Position numbers and translations under genes: made by a program. Shown piece after piece: positions 16,548-33,496 of a DNA stretch of 64,000 nt (positions are counted from its first letter, which is position 1; the number at the start of each line of letters is the position of its first letter). The stretch spans positions 689,501 to 753,500 of the forward strand of contig NZ_CP152407.1 in assembly GCF_038958875.1 (NCBI RefSeq), read 5' to 3'. The stretch is from Acidovorax sp. FHTAMBA. Lineage in GTDB: Bacteria; Pseudomonadota; Gammaproteobacteria; Burkholderiales; Burkholderiaceae_C. Under the pieces are notes generated by a model. That model was not told where the DNA came from. It searched no databases and saw only the letters and a program-made list of their open reading frames with translations.

Positions 16548-16979
16548 ATGGCGAAAAAAATCGTCGGTTTTATCAAGCTGCAAGTTCCAGCTGGTAAGGC
16601 CAACCCGTCACCACCCATTGGTCCCGCACTGGGCCAGCGCGGTCTCAACATCATGGAGTTCTGCAAGGCGTTCAACGCCCAGACCCAAGGTGTGGAGCCA
16701 GGTCTGCCATTGCCCGTGGTCATCACGGCATTTGCGGACAAGAGCTTTACCTTCATCATCAAGACGCCTCCCGCGACGACCCTGATCAAGAAGGCCATCA
16801 AGCTCGAAAAGGGTTCTTCCAATGCCCTGAAGACCAAGGTTGGCAAGATCACGCGCGAACAGCTCGAAGAGATCGCCAAGACCAAGATGAAGGACATGAA
16901 CGCCGCTAACGTTGACGCTGCTGTCCGTACGCTGGCTGGTTCCGCACGCTCGATGGGCGTGACGGTGGAGGGTTTGTAA
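16548..16979 (+). CDS. rplK: 50S ribosomal protein L11
   Basis: 143 residues, the normal length. L11 binds 23S rRNA at the GTPase-associated centre. The N-terminal proline-rich motif (PAGKANPSPPIGPALGQRGLNIM) and the C-terminal rRNA-binding domain ending GSARSMGVTVEG are textbook. It has AAGGAG 8 bp before the ATG. The TAA is followed directly by the rplA ATG with no spacer. In E. coli, L1 represses translation of this pair through an rplK leader; the 137 bp upstream may hold the equivalent site. Confidence 0.97.
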   Translation: MAKKIVGFIKLQVPAGKANPSPPIGPALGQRGLNIMEFCKAFNAQTQGVEPGLPLPVVITAFADKSFTFIIKTPPATTLIKKAIKLEKGSSNALKTKVGKITREQLEEIAKTKMKDMNAANVDAAVRTLAGSARSMGVTVEGL

Positions 16980-17675
16980 ATGGCCAAGTTGACGAAAAAG
17001 CAAAAGGCCCTGCAGGGCAAGGTTGACAGCACCAAGCTGTACGCTTTTGCAGATGCAGTGGCGCTCGTGAAAGAAGCTGCAACGGCCAAGTTCGATGAGT
17101 CCATCGACGTGGCAGTGCAACTGGGCATCGATGCCAAGAAGTCGGATCAAGTGGTGCGTGGCGCCGTGGTGCTGCCCAATGGCACTGGCAAGACGACCCG
17201 CGTGGCTGTGTTTGCGCAAGGCGCCAAGGCAGATGAAGCCAAGGCTGCAGGTGCTGACATCGTTGGCATGGACGACTTGGCCGCCATGGTCAAGGCTGGT
17301 GACATGCCTTTCGACGTGGTGATTGCTGCCCCTGACGCCATGCGCGTTGTGGGTACCCTGGGCCAGATCCTCGGCCCTCGTGGACTGATGCCTAACCCCA
17401 AGGTTGGCACCGTGACCCCTGACGTCGCCACCGCTGTGAAGAACGCCAAGGCCGGTCAAGTGCAGTTCCGCGTGGACAAGGCCGGTATCGTGCACAGCAC
17501 CATTGGCCGCCGCTCGTTCGACAACGAAAAGCTGCAAGGCAATCTGGCTGCGCTGATCGATGCCCTGAACAAGGCCAAGCCAGCTTCTAGCAAGGGCCTG
17601 TACCTGCGCAAGGTTGCTGTGTCCTCCACGATGGGCGTTGGCGTCCGCGTGGATACGCAATCCATCGCAGCGTAA
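16980..17675 (+). CDS. rplA: 50S ribosomal protein L1
   Basis: 231 residues, full length. L1 forms the L1 stalk near the E site and is the translational repressor of its own operon in known systems. Conserved blocks are LGIDAKKSDQVVRGAVVLP near 45, MPNPKVGTVTPDV near 140, VQFRVDKAGIVHSTIGRRSF near 160 and KGLYLRKVAVSSTMGVGVRVD at the end. It follows rplK without a spacer. Confidence 0.97.
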   Translation: MAKLTKKQKALQGKVDSTKLYAFADAVALVKEAATAKFDESIDVAVQLGIDAKKSDQVVRGAVVLPNGTGKTTRVAVFAQGAKADEAKAAGADIVGMDDLAAMVKAGDMPFDVVIAAPDAMRVVGTLGQILGPRGLMPNPKVGTVTPDVATAVKNAKAGQVQFRVDKAGIVHSTIGRRSFDNEKLQGNLAALIDALNKAKPASSKGLYLRKVAVSSTMGVGVRVDTQSIAA

Positions 17676-17915
17676 TTGCGATAAAAAATCTTCGGGCCTG
17701 TCAAAGGGCCTGATGTGGTGGGCTGCAGGTGGTGCAATACCTGCCTGCAGGCCATCCAAGACCGTTGGTGTGTGGCTCGCCGCACTTAATCCCCTTGTGG
17801 GGCCAACGCAGATGGCGATCCCGCTGCAGATGGAATTCGTTCCGAAACAGTTGGTCGCTGCAACAAGAGCGCGCAGGAGGGTGCAAGCCTGAATGCGCAA
17901 TTTAAGGAGTAGACC
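17676..17915 (+). promoter_or_regulatory. L10 leader: untranslated region upstream of rplJ
   Basis: 240 bp between rplA and rplJ containing GC-rich stem candidates (for example GGGCCTGTCAAAGGGCCTG at 17695-17713, and GCAGGT/ACCTGC near 17726-17746). Bacterial rplJ leaders fold into a kink-turn structure bound by L10(L12)4 for autogenous control, and its position and length fit. A covariance model would be needed to place the kink turn. An rplJ promoter may also lie here. Confidence 0.55.
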
Positions 17916-18440
17916 TTGAGTCTTAATCGCAGTGAGAAAGAAGCGGTCATCAGTGAAGTGACCAGCCTCGCCGCTAAAGCTCAAACGCTTGTGATCGCGG
18001 AATACCGTGGCATCACGGTCGCCGACATGACCAAACTGCGCGTTGATGCACGCAGCAAGGGTGTGAGCCTGAGTGTTCTGAAGAACACCCTGGCCCGCCG
18101 TGCTGTGGCAGGCAGCCAGTTTGACGTGGTGGCTGACCAGATGACTGGTCCCCTGATCTATGGCTTCTCCGAAGACGCCGTGGCCGCCGCGAAAGTGGTG
18201 GCTGACTTTGCGAAGACCAACGACAAGTTGGTGATTCGCGGTGGCGCTTTCGGTGGTAAAGCCCTGGACGTTAACGGCGTGAAGCAACTGGCCAACATTC
18301 CTTCCAAGGAAGTTCTGCTGGCTCAGATTTGTGGCTTGCTTATGTCCCCCATGTCGCGTACGGCCGTTGTGCTGGGCGCACTGGCGGCGAAAAAAGGCGA
18401 AGGCGCAGCCGCTCCGGCCGCCGAACCTGCAGCAGCTTGA
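17916..18440 (+). CDS. rplJ: 50S ribosomal protein L10
   Basis: 174 residues, the usual length for betaproteobacterial L10. It starts with the rare codon TTG (17916), preceded by AAGGAG at 17904-17909; no in-frame ATG is suitable and SLNRSEKEAVI is the expected N terminus. L10 anchors L7/L12 dimers on the ribosomal stalk and, with them, represses this operon. The core YRGITVADMTKLRVDAR and the alanine-rich C terminus (KGEGAAAPAAEPAAA), which extends the L12-binding helix, are present. Confidence 0.96.
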   Translation: MSLNRSEKEAVISEVTSLAAKAQTLVIAEYRGITVADMTKLRVDARSKGVSLSVLKNTLARRAVAGSQFDVVADQMTGPLIYGFSEDAVAAAKVVADFAKTNDKLVIRGGAFGGKALDVNGVKQLANIPSKEVLLAQICGLLMSPMSRTAVVLGALAAKKGEGAAAPAAEPAAA

Positions 18441-18480
18441 TAGCTGGGCAGTCAACCAACACAATTGTTAGGAAATCAAA

Positions 18481-18858
<378 letters not shown>

Positions 18859-18871
18859 TTCGGTCTTGCTC

Positions 18872-18927
18872 AAGGGCTGGAGTGCTCCTCAAAGGGCCTC
18901 CAGCCTTTGGTGCTTTCAGAGAGCACC
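18872..18927 (+). terminator. Tandem hairpins between rplL and rpoB, probable attenuator
   Basis: Hairpin 1: AGGGCTGGAG ... CTCCAGCCTT (18872-18907). Hairpin 2: GGTGCT...AGCACC (18909-18927). Neither ends in a long T-run. In E. coli a partial terminator at this place sets the ratio of ribosomal protein to RNA polymerase transcripts, and the same role is likely here. Confidence 0.55.
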
Positions 18928-19124
18928 CGTAAGCCCCGTTCGCAACGAGGCTTTCGAGTGTCTTCTGACAACCCCGACAGCAGAAGACGCCTTGGTTCGG
19001 GTGATGTGCAACGCATCACCGTCCGCCATGGTTGGTAGTGGCCAACCGCCAAGCCCATAAGGACAACGCTCCTTGTGGGTCAGTCGTCGAAGACCCAGGA
19101 CTCATGTCTTTGCCCGGAGATCTC

Positions 19125-23237
<4,113 letters not shown>

Positions 23238-23262
23238 ACAGGATCGGGATTATTAAAAAAGT

Positions 23263-23343
23263 GAGCTGCTGGCGCTGATTGATAGAGGCTTTGCATGTGT
23301 TTTCACATGCAAAGCACCATGCATCAAGCGCTGTCAGCTATGA
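23263..23343. repeat. Large imperfect palindrome in the rpoB-rpoC spacer, built on the dispersed family repeat
   Basis: The centre is a perfect 12-bp stem GCTTTGCATGTG (23288-23299), a TTTT loop, and CACATGCAAAGC (23304-23315). It is flanked by outer arms related to each other: GAGCTGCTGGCGCTGATTGAT on the left and the inverse of ATCAAGCGCTGTCAGCTAT on the right. The outer arms match the AGCTnnnAGCGCTTGAT core of the dispersed repeat. The transcript would fold into a hairpin of about 80 nt, possibly an RNase processing site or an insulator between the two coding regions. Confidence 0.75.
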
Positions 23344-23368
23344 TTTTTGACGAAAAGGAAAGAGTCAC

Positions 23369-27604
<4,236 letters not shown>

Positions 27605-27623
27605 GCACCCGGGCTGGCTCCAG

Positions 27624-27663
27624 AAAGCTCCCGTCCTGTCCCTGGCAGGCCGGGAGCTTTTTT
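27624..27663 (+). terminator. Intrinsic terminator of the rpoBC operon
   Basis: AAAGCTCCCG (27624-27633) pairs with CGGGAGCTTT (27651-27660). The loop contains a second small stem (CCTG/CAGG) and the run of T continues to 27663. Strong rho-independent form, 20 bp after the rpoC stop. Confidence 0.9.
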
Positions 27664-27751
27664 CTGGGGACACGCAGAAAGATCGATCCCCCTGGATCGT
27701 TTTGATTGTCTTTTTTGGGCCGGTAATGCGCAGTTCATGCCAAGCCGGCCA

Positions 27752-28342
27752 ATGAGCATGTGGTCATCGCCCCTTTTCTGGATTGTTTTTGCCATCGCCA
27801 TGTTCTGGGCACTGGGCGCGTACAACCGTCTGATGCGCTTGCGCTCGGCCGTGGTGCAGGCGTTTGGCAGTTTTGATGCGCACATGGTGCGGCAGCTTGC
27901 GTTTCTGGGCGAGGTCGATGCATCGCATGCCGCACAGGCACCCGAGCTCGCTGGCGCCGCAGCGCCCGAGATGGCAGCCTTGCAAGGTGCCGCTACCCAG
28001 CTGAGTGCGTCGCTGGCCATGGCCCGTGCGCGGCCTCTCAAGCCCGACGCCGTAGCAGCGCTGGCGGCGGCGCGTGAGGTTCTGCATGCCTGCTGGCAGA
28101 AGGTCGACCGCGGCATGCCAGCGCAAAGCGTCGCCGCCACGCCTGCAGGGGCTGATTCCGCGGTCGTGCCTCCATCGGTGCCCAGGGCACTGGGCGCGCG
28201 GTGGCAGGAGCTTGTTCAGCAAAACGAACAGGCGATTGGTGTGTTCAACGATGCGGTGTTGCACTACAACGCCGCCATTGCCCAGTTTCCGGCCAGTGTT
28301 CTGGCTTGGGTGTTCGGATTCAAGGCCGCACGCGGGCTGTAG
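27752..28342 (+). CDS. lemA: LemA family protein
   Basis: 196 residues from ATG 27752 (MSMWSSPLFW); ATG 27737 would add five residues. One N-terminal membrane helix (about 4-22, PLFWIVFAIAMFWALGA) is followed by AYNRLMRLRSAVVQAFGSFD, the LemA hallmark, a long alpha-helical region, and the conserved FNDAVLHYNAAIAQFPASVL near the end. LemA proteins are single-span membrane proteins of unclear cellular role, with the helical domain probably outside or in the cytosol. This one has an alanine-rich mid-region and is more divergent than typical LemA. It ends 19 bp before rsmB. Confidence 0.8.
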   Translation: MSMWSSPLFWIVFAIAMFWALGAYNRLMRLRSAVVQAFGSFDAHMVRQLAFLGEVDASHAAQAPELAGAAAPEMAALQGAATQLSASLAMARARPLKPDAVAALAAAREVLHACWQKVDRGMPAQSVAATPAGADSAVVPPSVPRALGARWQELVQQNEQAIGVFNDAVLHYNAAIAQFPASVLAWVFGFKAARGL

Positions 28343-28361
28343 ACAGTAAGCGAGAAACACG

Positions 28362-29792
28362 ATGAGCCCATCCCGGCCACCACCTCCTGCCCGCGCACCG
28401 AGCGGTTCCGGCCCTGACCAGGCTCTGCGTGCTGCCCGCACTCCGCCCGCGGCGGGCGGCCAACCCGTGCCGCTGTGGCAACAGCTGGCAGCTGTGGCCG
28501 GGGCCTTGCAGGCCATCCGCGCCGGCCAGTCGGGCACTGCAGCCCTGGCGGCCGTAGACGCCGCGTTACGCCCGGGCGTGCAGGCTCTGCTGTTCCAGGT
28601 GCTGCGCCAGGCGGGGCGGGCCGAGGCGCTGCGCAGTCAGATGGTGGCACGCACGCCCCCACCGGCTGCAGATGCGCTGCTGTGCACGGCGCTGGCGCTG
28701 TGCTGGGACCCCGAACAATCCCCGTATGAGCCTTTCACCCTGGTCAACCAGGCGGTGGAAGCCGCCAAGCGCAGCGCGTCCACCCGGGCGCAGTCGTCGT
28801 TCCTCAATGGGTGCCTGCGGCGTTTTCTGCGCGAACGCGAGGCGCTGGTGGCACGGACCGACCGTGATCCGCTGGCCCGATGGAACCATCCGGTGTGGTG
28901 GATCGAGCGTTTGCGCAAGGACCACCCCACACACTGGGAGCAGATTCTGCGGGCCAACAATGCCCACGCTCCGATGACGCTGCGCGTTAATGCACAAAAA
29001 AGCACTCCAGTGCTTTACCAGAAAGCGCTCGCAGCTATTAATTTGGAAGCAAAACCGGTGGGTGATATGGGGCTGCTGCTGCGCAAGCCCGTACCGGTGC
29101 CAACCCTGCCGGGCTTTGCTGAGGGCTGGGTTTCAGTGCAGGATGCCGCCGCCCAGATGGCTGCGCCCTTGCTGCTGGGAGGGCTGGATCTCGCCCAGCC
29201 TTTGCGTGTGCTGGACGCCTGCGCGGCACCCGGGGGCAAAACCGCCCACCTCCTGGAGATGGCGGGGAGCGGTTCGCCCCTGCAGGTTACGGCCCTGGAG
29301 GTGGATGCCGTTCGCAGTACCCGGATTGGCGATGCCTTGCAGCGCCTGGGACTGCGTGCCAAGGTGGTGGTGGCCGATGCAGCGCGCCCGCAAGACTGGT
29401 GGCAGCAGCACTGCGAGGGCGTCCCGTTCGATGCCATTTTGCTGGATGCTCCCTGCACCGCTTCCGGCATCGTGCGACGCCATCCGGATGTCCGCTGGCT
29501 GCGCCGTGAAAGCGATATTGCCCAGCTCGCCAGGCTGCAGGCGCGTTTGCTGGCAGCGCTTTGGCCGCTTCTGCGCCCGGGCGGTCGGCTGCTGTACTGC
29601 ACCTGCTCTGTCTTCCGGGAAGAGGGCGATGAACAGGTGCAAACGTTTCTTGCACACAACACCGACGCCACGTTGCTCCCGTCGCCGGGCCATTTAATTC
29701 CCGGCAACGACGACAAGCGCGGTGCCGTCCCGGACAATCAGTCGGGTGATCACGACGGTTTTTTTTACGCACTGTTGCAAAAATCAGCGTAA
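28362..29792 (+). CDS. rsmB: 16S rRNA (cytosine-967-C5) methyltransferase RsmB
   Basis: 476 residues, longer than E. coli RsmB (429). The N-terminal NusB-like domain (about 30-175, ending SSFLNGCLRRFLRER) is followed by a Rossmann methyltransferase. SAM motif I is VLDACAAPGGKTAHLLEM. DAPCTASGIVRRHPD and YCTCSVF supply the two cysteines used for C5 methylation. Around residues 211-230 the sequence STPVLYQKALAAINLEA is encoded by a copy of the dispersed palindromic repeat (28992-29050), between the NusB-like and catalytic halves. The frame is unbroken and the motifs intact, so the enzyme is probably functional. The next frame follows with little or no spacing. Confidence 0.93.
   Translation: MSPSRPPPPARAPSGSGPDQALRAARTPPAAGGQPVPLWQQLAAVAGALQAIRAGQSGTAALAAVDAALRPGVQALLFQVLRQAGRAEALRSQMVARTPPPAADALLCTALALCWDPEQSPYEPFTLVNQAVEAAKRSASTRAQSSFLNGCLRRFLREREALVARTDRDPLARWNHPVWWIERLRKDHPTHWEQILRANNAHAPMTLRVNAQKSTPVLYQKALAAINLEAKPVGDMGLLLRKPVPVPTLPGFAEGWVSVQDAAAQMAAPLLLGGLDLAQPLRVLDACAAPGGKTAHLLEMAGSGSPLQVTALEVDAVRSTRIGDALQRLGLRAKVVVADAARPQDWWQQHCEGVPFDAILLDAPCTASGIVRRHPDVRWLRRESDIAQLARLQARLLAALWPLLRPGGRLLYCTCSVFREEGDEQVQTFLAHNTDATLLPSPGHLIPGNDDKRGAVPDNQSGDHDGFFYALLQKSA
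28992..29050 (-). repeat. Dispersed palindromic repeat, in-frame copy inside rsmB
   Basis: Read on the minus strand it gives TTAATAGCTGCGAGCGCTTT, then CTGGTAAAGCACTGGAGTGC and TTTTTT. This matches the family form ATAGCTnnnAGCGCTTTnnnnnAAAGCnCTGGAG. It codes for residues 211-230 of RsmB. Confidence 0.75.
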
Positions 29793-29826
29793 TGAGCTTC
29801 TCAGAGCTCGTTGGCTGCTGGCCGGG

Positions 29827-30411
29827 ATGTTTTGCCTGTTCATGGGCTGGGCTGCATGGGCGCCGTCGGCCGTGGCCGGGCAACCAGTGGCTCCGGAAGT
29901 GGGGGAGCTGCGCCTGGACCGGGCCGAGGACGGCCTGTATCTGAGCACCACACTGGATCTGATCCTGCCGGAACTGGCAGAAGACGCCCTCTACAAAGGC
30001 ATCCCCATGTTCTTTGTCGCCGAGGCCCAGGTGCTGCGCGATCGCTGGTACTGGTCTGACCGCCAGGTTGCCGAAGCGACCCGTTACCTGCGGCTCAGTT
30101 ATCAGCCCTTGACCCGACGATGGCGATTGAACATCTCGCCTGTGCCCTTTGCAAACAGTGGACTGGGGGTGGTACTGGGCCAGAACTTCGATGACTACTC
30201 GGACGCACTATCGGCCATTCAGCGCATTTCGCGCTGGAAGATCGCTGATAGCGACGTGATCGAGGCCGATGCGGTCCACACTGTCAATTTCCGGTTTCGA
30301 CTCGACATGTCCCAGCTGCCCCGTCCTTTCCAGATCGGGGTGGCGGGGCGATCGGGCTGGAACCTTCTGGTGTCCCGCAGCCAGCGCCTGGCCGCGGAAC
30401 CTGCAAAGTGA
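29827..30411 (+). CDS. DUF4390 family protein, probably exported
   Basis: 194 residues from ATG 29827. The frame is open to a GTG at 29722, and the upstream residues LLRARWLLAG would complete a better signal peptide ahead of FCLFMGWAAWAPSAVAG, so a start just after the rsmB stop with a rare codon is likely. The mature part is mostly beta-strand-like, with RLDRAEDGLYLSTTLDLILP and YWSDRQVAEATRYLRLSYQP, as in DUF4390. This family is regularly found between rsmB and the ntrY-like kinase in betaproteobacteria. Its function is unknown. It overlaps the next start (GTG 30408), so it may affect the kinase as a periplasmic partner, which is a guess from position. Confidence 0.82.
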   Translation: MFCLFMGWAAWAPSAVAGQPVAPEVGELRLDRAEDGLYLSTTLDLILPELAEDALYKGIPMFFVAEAQVLRDRWYWSDRQVAEATRYLRLSYQPLTRRWRLNISPVPFANSGLGVVLGQNFDDYSDALSAIQRISRWKIADSDVIEADAVHTVNFRFRLDMSQLPRPFQIGVAGRSGWNLLVSRSQRLAAEPAK

Positions 30412-32705
30412 ACCCGCCCGGCACCTCACAGCCCACCGCGTCTGCCTCTGCCCAGGCGGCGGCCAGCCAGTCGCGCGCCGTGCGGTGGGCGGTGGGGGTT
30501 GGCGCGGCCATCATGTCGGCCATCGGCCTGGTGCTGATGTTCCTGCTCACCCTGGCCACCAACAACCGGGCGCTGTACGAGCGCAACTACGCATGGCTTT
30601 TCGGCGTGAATGTGCTGGTGGCGATGCTGCTTCTGGCAGTGCTGCTGTGGGTTGCGGTGCGGTTGGGCATGCGCCTGCGCAAGGGGCGCTTTGGCAGCAG
30701 GCTGCTGGTCAAACTCGCTGCCATCTTTGCGCTGGTGGGTCTGATGCCGGGGTTGCTGATCTACGTGGTGTCCTACCAGTTCGTCACGCGTTCGATCGAA
30801 AGCTGGTTCGATGTCAAGGTCGAGGGTGCCTTGTCCGCAGGGGTCAACCTGGCGCGCGTGTCCCTTGACGCCATGGCGGCCGACATGGCCGCCAAAACCC
30901 GCAATGCGAGTGCGCAGGTGGCACAGGTCCCCGATGCGGCAGCCGGCCTGGTGCTGGAGCGCATCCGCGACCAGCTGGGCGCCACCGATGTGGTGCTCTG
31001 GAACGCGGCGGGCCAGGCGGTGGCCAGTGCCGGCCAGTCGCGTTTCAGCCTGAACCCCGACCGGCCGGGGGTGCCCTTGCTGCGCACCGTGCGCCAGCAA
31101 CGCGCCACCGCACAGATTGAAGGGCTCGACGATATTTCCGACCCCGCAGCCGTTCAGAACGCGCGCGTGAAGGTACTTGCGCTGGTGAGCAGCCCCAGCG
31201 TGGGGTTGCTGGTGGAGCCGCGCTACCTGCAGGCCACGCTGCTGCTGCCACCCGCGCTGGTGGCCAACGCCATTGCGGTGCAGGAGGCCAATCGCGAATA
31301 CCAGGAGCGCGCCCTGGCCCGGGGGGGGCTGCGGCGCATGTATGTGGGCACCCTCACGCTGAGCCTTTTCCTGGCGGTGTTTGGCGCCGTGCTGCTGGCG
31401 GTGTTGCTGGGCAATCAGCTCGCCCGCCCACTGCTGGTGCTGGCCGAAGGTGTGCGCGAGGTTGCCGCGGGCAACCTCAGCCCCAAGGCTGTGCTGCAAG
31501 GCAAGGACGAGCTGGGTGGGCTCACGCGTTCTTTTGCGCTGATGACCCAGCAACTATCCGACGCGCGCCAGGCGGTGGAGCAGAGCATGGGGGAGGTGGA
31601 TGCCGCGCGCGCCAACCTGCAGACCATTCTGGACAACCTCACGGCCGGGGTCATCGTGCTCGATGCCCAGGGCCTGATCCGATCATCCAACCCGGGCGCA
31701 ACCCGCATCCTGCGGGCACCGATGGCGGCGTATGAGGGGCGGCCGCTGTCGGAAGTCCCCGGGCTTGCCGAATTTGCAAGATCGGTACAGGGGCACTTTG
31801 ATGCCTTTCTGGGCGATCACGAACGCCACGGGCTCGACCACTGGCAGCAACCGTTTGAGCTGCATGCAAGCTCCGGCGGAGTCGGCCAGCACGCCACCAG
31901 CCTCGTGGCGCGGGGGGCCGAACTGCCCGATGCGACCAGGCTGTTGGTTTTTGACGACATTTCCGAAATTGTTTCTGCCCAACGCGCGCAGGCCTGGGGC
32001 GAGGTGGCGCGGCGCCTGGCGCATGAAATCAAGAACCCGCTCACGCCCATCCAGCTGTCGGCCGAGCGGCTGGAAATGAAGCTCTCGGGCAAGCTGCCCG
32101 GCCCCGAGCAGGCCATTCTCGCCAAGTCGGTGAAGACCATCGTGGATCAGGTCGATGCGATGAAGCGGCTGGTCAACGAGTTCCGCGATTACGCGCGTTT
32201 GCCCGCGGCAGAACTCCATGCGCTGGACCTCAATGCCCTGGTGACTGACGTGCTCCATCTGTACGGTGAAGAGAACGCCACGGTGCGGGTGCAGGCAGAG
32301 CTGGACCCGCGCTGCCCTCCGATAGCAGGCGATGCACAGCAGCTGCGGCAGGTCGTGCACAACCTTTTGCAAAACGCGCAAGATTCCACCGAACAGGCGC
32401 GGGCCGGCACTGCTGATCCCGTGCCGCCCGTGCGCATCAGCACCCGCTGGAGTGAGTCCTCGCGCCGCGTGCGGCTCACGGTGTCAGACAGCGGAGGAGG
32501 CTTTCCCGCGCACATCCTCCAGAGGGCCTTTGAGCCCTATGTCACTACCAAGGCCCGGGGCACTGGACTGGGGCTGGCCGTGGTCAAAAAAATTGCCGAC
32601 GAGCATGGTGCGCGTATCGACCTGTCCAATCGCACGGAGGATGGCGTGGTGCGCGGGGCCCAAGTGTCGTTATCATTCGCCCCTGAACCAGCGGTGGCGT
32701 CATAA
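30408..32705 (+). CDS. ntrY: NtrY-like membrane sensor histidine kinase
   Basis: 765 residues, starting GTG 30408, which overlaps the preceding stop. Three N-terminal membrane helices lie within about 25-140, followed by a periplasmic or extracytoplasmic segment and another helix near 310-335 leading into a HAMP domain (LLGNQLARPLLVLAEGVREVAAGN). A PAS domain covers about 400-500. The HisKA motif RRLAHEIKNPLTPIQLSAERL has phosphoacceptor H539. An HATPase domain has VHNLLQNAQDS (N box), SDSGGGFP and TGLGLAVVKKI (G boxes). NtrY kinases respond to nitrogen or redox state in related bacteria. The partner regulator follows 39 bp later. Confidence 0.92.
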   Translation: MNPPGTSQPTASASAQAAASQSRAVRWAVGVGAAIMSAIGLVLMFLLTLATNNRALYERNYAWLFGVNVLVAMLLLAVLLWVAVRLGMRLRKGRFGSRLLVKLAAIFALVGLMPGLLIYVVSYQFVTRSIESWFDVKVEGALSAGVNLARVSLDAMAADMAAKTRNASAQVAQVPDAAAGLVLERIRDQLGATDVVLWNAAGQAVASAGQSRFSLNPDRPGVPLLRTVRQQRATAQIEGLDDISDPAAVQNARVKVLALVSSPSVGLLVEPRYLQATLLLPPALVANAIAVQEANREYQERALARGGLRRMYVGTLTLSLFLAVFGAVLLAVLLGNQLARPLLVLAEGVREVAAGNLSPKAVLQGKDELGGLTRSFALMTQQLSDARQAVEQSMGEVDAARANLQTILDNLTAGVIVLDAQGLIRSSNPGATRILRAPMAAYEGRPLSEVPGLAEFARSVQGHFDAFLGDHERHGLDHWQQPFELHASSGGVGQHATSLVARGAELPDATRLLVFDDISEIVSAQRAQAWGEVARRLAHEIKNPLTPIQLSAERLEMKLSGKLPGPEQAILAKSVKTIVDQVDAMKRLVNEFRDYARLPAAELHALDLNALVTDVLHLYGEENATVRVQAELDPRCPPIAGDAQQLRQVVHNLLQNAQDSTEQARAGTADPVPPVRISTRWSESSRRVRLTVSDSGGGFPAHILQRAFEPYVTTKARGTGLGLAVVKKIADEHGARIDLSNRTEDGVVRGAQVSLSFAPEPAVAS

Positions 32706-32744
32706 CAACACCGCCCCGCAGTACCCCAAGGCGCTTCAACACAC

Positions 32745-33431
32745 ATGGCAAACATTCTGGTGGTCGACGATGAGCTCGGCATTCGTGATCTGCTGTCGGA
32801 AATCCTGAACGACGAAGGTCACAGCGTAGACCTCGCAGAAAACGCCACCCAGGCGCGCTCCGCCCGGGCCGGCAACATCTACGACCTCGTGCTGCTCGAC
32901 ATCTGGATGCCAGATACCGACGGGGTTTCGCTGCTCAAGGAATGGGCCACGGCGGGTGTGCTGACCATGCCCGTGATCATGATGAGTGGCCACGCCACGA
33001 TCGACACTGCCGTCGAGGCCACGCGGATCGGCGCCTTCTCGTTCCTTGAAAAACCCATCACCCTGCAAAAGCTGCTCAAGGCGGTGGAGCAGGGCCTGGC
33101 GCGCAACGCTGCCCACCAGGCCGCCCCGGTGGCAGCCGCCCCGGCGCCCGTGCACGCCCCGGCCGACCCCACGTTTTCGCAACTGCCCGCCGTGACGGCG
33201 GCCCTCATGGCCGGCGTGGAGGCAGGGCCCCATGCGCACCAGGGGTTTGACCTCGATCGCCCCCTGCGCGAAGCACGCGATGGCTTTGAAAAGGCTTATT
33301 TCGAATTTCACCTGGCCCGCGAAGGCGGCTCCATGACGCGCGTGGCCGAAAAGACGGGGTTGGAGCGCACGCACCTATATCGCAAGCTGCGCCAGCTGGG
33401 TGTCGATCTGGGCCGGGGTAAGCGCGGCTAG
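32745..33431 (+). CDS. ntrX: NtrX-like response regulator without an AAA+ domain
   Basis: 228 residues. The receiver domain (1-120) has phosphoacceptor D52 in LVLLDIWMPD, an acidic pair in VVDDE and the conserved K in FLEKPIT. An alanine/proline-rich linker (about 123-150) follows. The C-terminal Fis-type helix-turn-helix is MTRVAEKTGLERTHLYRKLRQLG. Classical NtrX has a sigma-54-activating AAA+ domain between these two; it is missing here, so the protein cannot act as a sigma-54 activator. This short form recurs in betaproteobacteria and presumably acts as a repressor or a class I activator. Confidence 0.9.
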   Translation: MANILVVDDELGIRDLLSEILNDEGHSVDLAENATQARSARAGNIYDLVLLDIWMPDTDGVSLLKEWATAGVLTMPVIMMSGHATIDTAVEATRIGAFSFLEKPITLQKLLKAVEQGLARNAAHQAAPVAAAPAPVHAPADPTFSQLPAVTAALMAGVEAGPHAHQGFDLDRPLREARDGFEKAYFEFHLAREGGSMTRVAEKTGLERTHLYRKLRQLGVDLGRGKRG

Positions 33432-33459
33432 GTCTGCAAGAAATTCCTGGCACTCTGGT

Positions 33460-33486
33460 TCAAAGGCAGTTTTTTCTGGTTATAAT
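33460..33486 (+). promoter_or_regulatory. Probable promoter of tRNA-Phe
   Basis: TATAAT at 33481-33486, 11 bp before the tRNA. A -35-like TTCAAA lies about 16-17 bp upstream (near 33459-33464). Confidence 0.6.
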
Positions 33487-33496
33487 TTGAGGCTCA

